Shown here in pieces: positions 58,116-64,000 of a stretch of DNA of 64,000 nucleotides. The DNA is from Aeromonas australiensis (GTDB lineage: Bacteria; Pseudomonadota; Gammaproteobacteria; Enterobacterales; Aeromonadaceae): the NCBI RefSeq assembly GCF_000819725.1, contig NZ_CDDH01000014.1, positions 22,056 through 86,055 of the forward strand, read 5' to 3'. Positions within the stretch are counted from its first letter, which is position 1; every line of letters starts with the position of its first letter. The translations under genes and the position numbers were made by a program. A model generated the notes under the pieces. That model ran no database searches. It was not told the origin of the DNA and saw only the letters and a program-made list of their open reading frames with translations.

Positions 58116-58640
58116 ATGGACGCTAACACTCTTTCAAGGATCTGCATGCTGGCAACACTGATCACCAGCCCGGCTGTGATGGCCAATGACAATATCGTGG
58201 CATTACAGCTTGGCAAAGCCTTCAGCAAGGAAAAGCTCGACATCAAAATCGCCGACGCCAAGTTCCATCACATGTTCTGGCAATGGGGCGACTCAGGCTG
58301 TCAATTTGGGCTGGGGGGACGTGGCGGTATGCTGAAAGTCGGGGGCGAAAGCACCGCCAGACTGGGGGGCGGTGCACGCATGGAGTGCCGCTGGAACAAT
58401 TGGACAGGCTGGATCCCTGCCGATGTAGTGTGGCTCGACCAGCATCAGTTTGGTCAGCGTGGCAATGGCTTCAAAGATTATGGCGGCCCTGTCCAGTTTA
58501 CCTTTGGCATCGGGATTGGTTATTCAATCAGCAGAAATTGGCTGATCGGCTATCAGTATGAACACATGTCCAACGCTGATCGGTACGACAAGAACCCAGG
58601 GCTGGACAGCCATAATCTCCACATCGAGTATCGGTTTTAG
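58116..58640 (+). CDS. PagL-like lipid A 3-O-deacylase (acyloxyacyl hydrolase family)
   Basis: Outer-membrane beta-barrel esterase that removes the 3-O acyl chain of lipid A. The 174 residues start with a signal peptide (MDANTLSRICMLATLITSPA, cut after VMA). The rest alternates polar and hydrophobic residues as in an eight-stranded barrel and ends with aromatic IEYRF. The PagL catalytic segment is visible: GYQYEHMSNADRYDKNPGLD (about 146-165), with His and Ser of HMS two residues apart and the Asn-Pro-Gly motif. The ATG at 58116 has AGGAGG upstream. Divergent from the capsule operon and followed by a strong terminator. Fairly confident. Confidence 0.85.
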   Translation: MDANTLSRICMLATLITSPAVMANDNIVALQLGKAFSKEKLDIKIADAKFHHMFWQWGDSGCQFGLGGRGGMLKVGGESTARLGGGARMECRWNNWTGWIPADVVWLDQHQFGQRGNGFKDYGGPVQFTFGIGIGYSISRNWLIGYQYEHMSNADRYDKNPGLDSHNLHIEYRF

Positions 58641-58727
58641 CCAGACAGATTCGACCGTTACCTCTGCCGCTCCCTCCACAATGCGATACGAAAAAGCCTT
58701 CATTCCCGGGAAGGCTTGAGCGTGCTG

Positions 58728-58763
58728 AAGACCCCCTCTTTTTCAAAAGAAGGGGTCTTTTTT
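58728..58763 (+). terminator. Rho-independent terminator after the pagL-like gene
   Basis: Long hairpin AAGACCCC ... GGGGTCTT, with an inner TCTTTT/AAAAGA pair, followed by a T-run. A weaker hairpin (AGCCTTC/GAAGGCT) lies just before it, at 58695-58716. Confidence 0.85.
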
Positions 58764-59144
58764 AGCTCGGGGCCATGGGGATGCTCACTGCCTGACCAGT
58801 GACCATAGTGGTCATCGTCGCCCCGAACCAGGCATCGGAGGCGGCGAGATCGCAGCTAAAGCCACTCGGGTGAGAGGGGGGCCGGATACGGGCATTTGCA
58901 CCCGACATGCCCTGCATTTTGGCGAGGCGGCTGGAGCCAAGCCCGATGGTAGAGATGAAAGGGGGGTACCCCGACACAGCCGGTGACCGGTTGTGCTGGC
59001 GTAAACCGCAAACGGGACTTTTCTGCTTCACCAGCCAATGCCATTTGCTAAAACGGGCCCACGGCGGCCCTCGCCAAGAGCCGCAATCAGCACCAGGTGA
59101 TAACAGGTGCCAGTAAGGGGGTGAGCCACTGATGGAGGGAGCGG
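58764..59144. other. Intergenic region without a convincing gene
   Basis: GC-rich stretch between the terminator and yggE. Open frames of 62-89 codons exist on the minus strand (for example 58762-59031), but none has a ribosome site or a recognisable family. It may hold a degraded gene or dispersed repeat. Confidence 0.5.
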
Positions 59145-59861
59145 TTACTCCAGCAGGAAAACGGCTTCGATGTTATCGCTTACCGTAATCAGCTGCTGTT
59201 GATAGCTGTTGTCTGCCATATCCGGTACGGGAGCCGCCATCGCCATAGCCTGCCCCACCTTCAGATTGCGGCTGTAGGCGGTGATGGGCGAAGCGTTGCG
59301 GTACTCCACACTGTACACCTTGCCAAGCTTCATCCCGAATGCCTTGGCCAGAGACTCAGCCTTGGTTTTGGCATCCTCCACGGCATTCAAACGGGCTTTC
59401 TCCTTGATAACCTGCGGCGATTTTAGCCCGTATTCAATGCGGGAGACGGACTCCAGCCCGGCTTTGAGGGCGGTATCCATCAAGGGGCTCAGCTTATCGA
59501 GCTGATAGAGTTTGACAGCCAATTGGCGCTGGGCACGGTATCCCAGCAATACCGGCTTCTTGTTATCGCCATACTGATATTCCGGTGAGACCATCAAGTT
59601 GCCAGCCTCAACATCGCTGCGCTTGATCCCCAACCCTTCCAGCTGGCTGAAGAAGGCTGCGACCTTGGTATCAACCTGCTGCTTGGCCTTGAGGCCCTGC
59701 TTATCCAGTGCACTTACCGCCACATTGAGAGTGAGCATATCGGGTTCGGTCTTTTGCTCGGCATAACCGCTCACCACCAGATGGGGCGCTTGCGGTACTT
59801 CAATCGCTAGCAGCGGAGCACTGACAACCAGAGCGGAAAGAGTAAGAAGGGGACGCCACAT
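59145..59861 (-). CDS. yggE: SIMPL-domain periplasmic protein YggE
   Basis: DUF541/SIMPL family; E. coli YggE lowers oxidative stress, mechanism unclear. The 238 residues start with a signal peptide (MWRPLLTLSALVVSAPLLA) and continue VPQAPHLVVSGYAEQKTEPD and TLNVAVSALDKQGLKAKQQV. The second half holds ISRIEYGLKSP, the KARLNAVEDAKTKAESLAKA helix and GKVYSVEYRNASP. The ATG at 59861 is preferred over one 33 bases upstream because the signal peptide starts there. Its ribosome site GAGG is inside a terminator-like hairpin just before the ATG. Reads in the same direction as the two genes upstream. Confidence 0.92.
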   Translation of the reverse strand: MWRPLLTLSALVVSAPLLAIEVPQAPHLVVSGYAEQKTEPDMLTLNVAVSALDKQGLKAKQQVDTKVAAFFSQLEGLGIKRSDVEAGNLMVSPEYQYGDNKKPVLLGYRAQRQLAVKLYQLDKLSPLMDTALKAGLESVSRIEYGLKSPQVIKEKARLNAVEDAKTKAESLAKAFGMKLGKVYSVEYRNASPITAYSRNLKVGQAMAMAAPVPDMADNSYQQQLITVSDNIEAVFLLE

Positions 59862-59862
59862 A

Positions 59863-59891
59863 GAAAAAACCTCAATCGGAAAGATTGAGGT
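59863..59891 (-). terminator. Terminator-like hairpin covering the yggE ribosome site
   Basis: Minus strand: ACCTCAATC, loop TTTCC, GATTGAGGT, then TTTTTTCT and the yggE ATG. It lies 26 bases after the stop of the upstream gene. The second arm contains the GAGG ribosome site, so it could end the upstream transcript and mask yggE translation on read-through RNA. Confidence 0.65.
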
Positions 59892-59916
59892 CATTATGCC
59901 CGTGCGGCTACGGGAT

Positions 59917-60477
59917 TCATATATCGTGCAAGGGGGGGAGCTGATCCAGTATCTGATTGGTCAGGTCAAGACTTATGGTGACCATGCTGCCAGGCTCCTG
60001 ACTCTGGTTTGCCAGATCCAACGCAGGAGCCGCGTCACAGACCAATACCTCATCATCGAAATGGAACGAGTCCCACGACAGAACGTGTCCTTGCGTAACC
60101 TGTCCGCTATCGTTACCACCACTCAGCTCCTCCATCGCAGACCAAGGAATGGTATCAGATGGTCCCAGCAAATCGTGCAGCAACGGGGAGTGAAAACTCG
60201 CCAGCGGATACTCCTGCTGCCCATGCTCATGACCAACCAGGATCACGTTATGGGCTGACTCGGTATCCATGACGGGTACATAGGTGATAGAGGCCGCAGC
60301 AAAGTCAACATAGAGCGAGCCCGCGACATCACCGGCCTCATTCTCAATCTCCATCCCATCCAGCCGATCACCCGCGATCGAGGCCTGATAGCCAAACTGA
60401 CCTGCACAGGTAATGTTCCCCTGCCCATCCCAGCTATAACGGATGCCATCAATGTCGATCCAGTTGAATGACTGCAT
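59917..60477 (-). CDS. Unrecognised 186-residue protein downstream of the RTX adhesin gene
   Basis: I do not recognise this protein. It is acidic, has no signal peptide or membrane helix, and begins MQSFNWIDIDGIRYSWDGQG, suggesting a beta-rich N-terminus. It has Cys at about 24 and 148, an acidic segment SWDSFHFDDEVLVCDAA, and ends in LTNQILDQLPPLHDI. AAAGGAGAG lies 8 bases before the ATG, and codon use looks like that of its neighbours, so the gene is likely real. It starts 86 bases after the RTX adhesin gene in the same direction, so a role linked to the adhesin (secretion helper or immunity-like partner) is only a guess. Confidence 0.65.
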   Translation of the reverse strand: MQSFNWIDIDGIRYSWDGQGNITCAGQFGYQASIAGDRLDGMEIENEAGDVAGSLYVDFAAASITYVPVMDTESAHNVILVGHEHGQQEYPLASFHSPLLHDLLGPSDTIPWSAMEELSGGNDSGQVTQGHVLSWDSFHFDDEVLVCDAAPALDLANQSQEPGSMVTISLDLTNQILDQLPPLHDI

Positions 60478-60563
60478 GATTACCCCTCTCCTTTACTGCC
60501 GCCATCTTATCCATCCCCTTGGGGAAAAAACAGGGGCCAGGCAAGCCCGGCCCCGAAACAGCG

Positions 60564-63500
60564 TTACGGATCAACCTTCAAATTGCCATCCTCAAGCAGT
60601 TTGTTGATGATGTCCTGATTACTACCCAGGGTTGTCAGGTCAATCCCATCAAACAGAATGGTTTGATGCACCTCTACACCATTGGTGGCACCATTCGTAT
60701 CGATGGTGAGGACCGTCTGTCCATTGACTGCGTCATAGCTGAAATTAAGGTATGGCTGCAGTGCGCTTGCATCCGCACTGGCACCGACCAGCAGATCCGA
60801 CAGGTCCAGCACATCTCCACCACTGAGCGGTGCACCCAGGGTGAAATCCGTGATGGTATCGGTACTGCCGTCCGCATCACCCGCCAGCCACTTGAAGGTG
60901 TCGCTGCCGGCCCCACCGGTCATGGTATCGTTCCCCAGACCACCAATCAGGATGTCATTGCCAAGCCCACCAATCAGAATGTCGTTTCCTGAGCCACCGT
61001 GCAGGTAATCATCTCCATCCCCCCCATCGAGAATGTCATTGCCTTCCTGACCGAAGAGGATGTCATTGCCACTGCCCCCATACAGAGTGTCATTGCCGCC
61101 ACTGCGACCACTCTCCTGACTCAGCTCGGTAAGATGGGTTCGGATGTAATCCACCGTCTGTGCTCGCGTCCAGCCATGATTGGTCTCCAGGGTTTCAAAG
61201 ACCAGCCAACCGGAGCCCGCAGGCAGATTCAAGCCAAGCTGAATAGCCAGCGCATCGGTATTGAGCACATCTCCAAACAGGATGTCATTGCCTGCCCCGC
61301 CTTCGAGTACGTCATTGCCTGCGCCCAGCAGCACTGTGATTTGATCCCCCTCGGTCAGTGCTGCCGTCAGCTGCTCGGCACTGGTCACAATCTGGGCCTC
61401 CCCAATCGGGGCGTTGAATCCCTGCTCAATCCGGATATTGTCTATCCGCACCTCTGCAGTCCGGTTGTTGGAGCTGTCGAGCAGTTCGAATACAAACCCG
61501 TATTGCCCGGCCGCCAGCCCATTGGTGGTAATGGTGCTATAAGCTGTGGTGCCTGAAGTACTGATACCAGTGACGGTGCCGCTTTGCAGGGGATTGGCCA
61601 GATCCCAGACCCCGCCATCCAGTCTCACCAATTTCCATGTGAAACTGTCGCTCCCATTGACAGAACTCAATGCGTACTGGAACTGCAGGCTTGCCCCCGC
61701 TTGCGCGGCCGAGATCTGGATAGCATTGGCCACGGCCAGTGCCAGCACAGTACGGTCCGTATCGGCATTTGTGCGATCCTCACGGATCTGCAGGTAACCC
61801 CCTGTTACTGTATGTGTTCCTTGTGCATCACCACTGCGTACCCATCCAGAGGCCGCATTGATGCCAGTGCCTCCAGAACCAAAGGTGGCAAGGTCAAGGA
61901 AGCTGCCGGCCGAGTAGAACTGCGAGCCAGTCTCTGTTGTGTTGTCAAAGAATTTGAGCAGCTCCTGATTGACGCTGTTGGTCACCCCGATAGCATTAAC
62001 CTGACTGATACTGCTCAGCGCTGCAAACGCATCGACAGACTCCTTGACCACAGTGTAGGTGGTACTGTTGCCCGGTCCTGCTACCTGATTGCTGTCGTTG
62101 AGGTAGTAAGTCGGGTTGCCATCCGTGACGAAGAAGGTCAGGTTTTGATAGCCGGGATCTGCCTTGCTGCCATTGTTGAACCACTGCACCGCCTGATTGA
62201 ACGCGGCCTCATAGTTGGTGCCACCATTGGCAACCAGATCATTAATGGCACCGATCAGGGTGTTCACATTGCTGGCATCCAATCCCACTATGGTCACACG
62301 CTCGCTGGCATTGGTGGCAAAGCTGATCAAGGTGACATTGATCTCACCGTCATGATCCTTGAGCTGATTGGCCAGATGGGTCAGGGATGCTTGGAGCATG
62401 CTCAGGCGGGCACCAGCCATACTGCCGGATACATCCACAACCAAGGCTATATTGTAATTTTCACCCGGGATAAAGTTAGTGGCGGTGCCACCCACATCCC
62501 CGACCAGAATATCGTGCCCGGTACCACCCGCCACGACACCATCCACACTGCCAGTGGGATTAGGCACCTTGTGATCATCCCCGGTCGTGGGTGTCCCGGT
62601 GCTGTCTGGGGTATCCGAGGTATTGCTGCCAACCACCAGAATGTTTGAGGCGACAGGGGGTTCATTACTCTTGACTGAGACTGTGAAGTTGGCGCTGGCC
62701 TGATCGCCATCCCCATCGGTCAAGGTTGCACTGAAATTGAGATCTATATCGGGAGGTGTCACCCTGTCGATCACTGCGAACTCCTCAATGCGCACCGAGT
62801 TGTTACCATCCAGCACAAAACGTATATCCAGCTGACTGAACTCACCACTAGACTCGATAGTGGCCATCTGCATGGCACTCTTGAGCCCGGACAGAACAAG
62901 TTCGCCCGAGTCAACCACTGTGACACCATCTGCTGCATAGGCTACCCACTGGATGGTGCTGGTATTGGTATTGCCGACCCCGTAGACATTGAAGGAGAGA
63001 CCATCGACTGCCGCAGAGGTGGTCACTCTAAATCCTTCATTGTGATCCAGGTTGCCATTCTTGATCCCGAAACCATTACTGTTCGGATTAAGATCATCCA
63101 GATCACTGCCCGGCAGATTCTGGGGGTTGTTCACATTGCTATTAAACAGCAAGCCATCAAACAGGATGTCAATCCCGCCCGCAGTCACCCCGATAGTCTC
63201 GACCGGTCCACCGGCACCAAACTGTGCTCCAATCGCAAGGGTTTGTGTTGGCTGAGGGGTAACCAGATTGAAGCTATAGGTATCGTCCTCATTGAGAGTC
63301 AGGGTATAGAACACTTTAGGTGGCAGCCCACTGCCATCAATGGTGGCCACCAGAGTCTTGCCATCTGCGGACAAGGTCTCGGTGATCCCGGCCAAATCGG
63401 GCCATCCGGTCAATTTCAATCCACCGGTAGCCAGAGGACCATCTGCACCAAACGAGACGCCAAACAGACCACCGGTGGTGATGCCAGCTACATTCATCAC

Positions 63501-64000
63501 CTCCAGACTTTCGATGCCGGTGATCACGGGCATATCGTCTTCAATCACCACATTAACCTGCTTGGTATCACTCAAGTCACCATCGCTGACCGACAAGTTG
63601 AAGGTAAATGTCTTCAATCCTTCCTGATTGTCGCCAAACTCATGATCAATGGGGCCCAGCAAATCAACCGTGTATTTGCCCGTCGGATCCACCGATACCT
63701 GGATGACCGGGCTCCCCCCCACGGAGCCAATCAGGAGCGCAGAGCCCATACCGCTCCACACCACAGGCTGCCCACCAGAGCTCAAGCTGGATGGTGCCGA
63801 GAGCGTAAAGGTAAAGGCGCTGCTATCGATATCCGTCACACTGGCCGTAGCACTGGCTGATGTGCTGTCTGTGGTATCGTCCGGATAGGGTGAATTATCC
63901 GGGTTGGCCCACGCTAATCCCTCTTCAGAGATACGCAGATCCGAGACAGACAGCATGGGCGCATCGTTGGTCGCATTGATGGTCACGGTGAAGGCCTGAT
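60564..64000 (-). CDS. Large type I-secreted RTX adhesin (C-terminal part, 5' end outside window)
   Basis: The frame is open to the right edge, so the start is missing; about 1145 residues are seen. Order (counted from the GTG at 63986): Ig/cadherin-like repeat region with VTINATNDAP at the edge and VCBS-like calcium sites (DIDSS, SVSDGDLSDTKQV); a beta-rich part to about 500; a von Willebrand A domain (about 505-690) with MIDAS motif VDVSGSMAGARLSM; a lectin-like beta domain (about 700-860); RTX nonapeptides GGAGNDILFGD and GGSGNDILFGQEGNDILDGG (about 885-1030); and a type I secretion tail (about 1035-1115, DTITDFTLGAPLSGGDVLDL). LapA/FrhA-type surface adhesins share this plan. No ABC secretion genes are in view. 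Confidence 0.92.
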   Translation of the reverse strand, partial: QAFTVTINATNDAPMLSVSDLRISEEGLAWANPDNSPYPDDTTDSTSASATASVTDIDSSAFTFTLSAPSSLSSGGQPVVWSGMGSALLIGSVGGSPVIQVSVDPTGKYTVDLLGPIDHEFGDNQEGLKTFTFNLSVSDGDLSDTKQVNVVIEDDMPVITGIESLEVMNVAGITTGGLFGVSFGADGPLATGGLKLTGWPDLAGITETLSADGKTLVATIDGSGLPPKVFYTLTLNEDDTYSFNLVTPQPTQTLAIGAQFGAGGPVETIGVTAGGIDILFDGLLFNSNVNNPQNLPGSDLDDLNPNSNGFGIKNGNLDHNEGFRVTTSAAVDGLSFNVYGVGNTNTSTIQWVAYAADGVTVVDSGELVLSGLKSAMQMATIESSGEFSQLDIRFVLDGNNSVRIEEFAVIDRVTPPDIDLNFSATLTDGDGDQASANFTVSVKSNEPPVASNILVVGSNTSDTPDSTGTPTTGDDHKVPNPTGSVDGVVAGGTGHDILVGDVGGTATNFIPGENYNIALVVDVSGSMAGARLSMLQASLTHLANQLKDHDGEINVTLISFATNASERVTIVGLDASNVNTLIGAINDLVANGGTNYEAAFNQAVQWFNNGSKADPGYQNLTFFVTDGNPTYYLNDSNQVAGPGNSTTYTVVKESVDAFAALSSISQVNAIGVTNSVNQELLKFFDNTTETGSQFYSAGSFLDLATFGSGGTGINAASGWVRSGDAQGTHTVTGGYLQIREDRTNADTDRTVLALAVANAIQISAAQAGASLQFQYALSSVNGSDSFTWKLVRLDGGVWDLANPLQSGTVTGISTSGTTAYSTITTNGLAAGQYGFVFELLDSSNNRTAEVRIDNIRIEQGFNAPIGEAQIVTSAEQLTAALTEGDQITVLLGAGNDVLEGGAGNDILFGDVLNTDALAIQLGLNLPAGSGWLVFETLETNHGWTRAQTVDYIRTHLTELSQESGRSGGNDTLYGGSGNDILFGQEGNDILDGGDGDDYLHGGSGNDILIGGLGNDILIGGLGNDTMTGGAGSDTFKWLAGDADGSTDTITDFTLGAPLSGGDVLDLSDLLVGASADASALQPYLNFSYDAVNGQTVLTIDTNGATNGVEVHQTILFDGIDLTTLGSNQDIINKLLEDGNLKVDP

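Noticed and set aside
58762..59031. 89-codon minus-strand frame between the pagL-like gene and yggE
   Set aside because: No ribosome site, Ser/Pro-rich translation without a recognised family, and it touches the terminator hairpin.

Overview
The window looks like chromosomal DNA from a gammaproteobacterium, most probably Aeromonas. This is inferred from protein resemblance (between Escherichia and Vibrio orthologues), a G+C near 60-65% in housekeeping genes, and the order pdxB-asd-fimV-truA-accD-folC-dedD. No rRNA, tRNA, insertion sequence or CRISPR array was seen. The last gene runs off the right edge.

Left part (1-34 kb) is ordinary core genome. It starts with cysG (siroheme) and ybjQ, then a leftward block dedD-folC-accD-truA-fimV-asd-pdxB. 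Next come pgpB and rnt, a YuiF/NhaC-type transporter, a phnCDE phosphonate importer with a PhoB-box-like site, the deaD helicase, and a ydiJ-GNAT-menI group. Rightward genes follow: a cation diffusion facilitator, a TerC/CBS protein, nemA, then nagD with a Kef-type antiporter, a cupin protein and asnB. A leftward deaminase gene reads as the fungal Aah1-like adenine deaminase type.

Middle part (34-57.6 kb) is one leftward capsule cluster of the ABC-transporter (group 2/3, KpsC/KpsS) type. In transcription order it holds a lipoprotein, kpsD, kpsM, kpsT, kpsE, a GT2-GT4 fusion, an alpha/beta hydrolase, ugd, three more glycosyltransferases, galU, rfbBDAC, kpsC and kpsS. Predicted precursors are UDP-Glc, UDP-GlcA and dTDP-L-rhamnose. 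A good sigma70 promoter and two ops/JUMPstart-like repeats lie in a leader of about 490 nt, so RfaH-type antitermination of a ~23 kb transcript is likely. The 47.5-52 kb part is strikingly AT-rich (about one third G+C in lines counted by hand), as expected for the exchangeable serotype core. Two neighbouring proteins there share repeated beta-type modules with a Gly-Trp core.

Right part (58-64 kb) has a PagL-like lipid A deacylase divergent from the capsule operon, yggE, an unrecognised 186-residue protein, and the C-terminal 1.1 thousand residues of a large type I-secreted RTX adhesin with a von Willebrand A domain.

The points most worth a second look are: an in-frame palindromic REP-like insertion (plus a second small insertion) in rfbB, with a seven-copy heptamer repeat just upstream of rfbD; the shared GW modules in the capsule core; a degenerate first GT2 domain in a tandem glycosyltransferase; the duplicated ops-like element; and a terminator-like hairpin that contains the yggE ribosome binding site.
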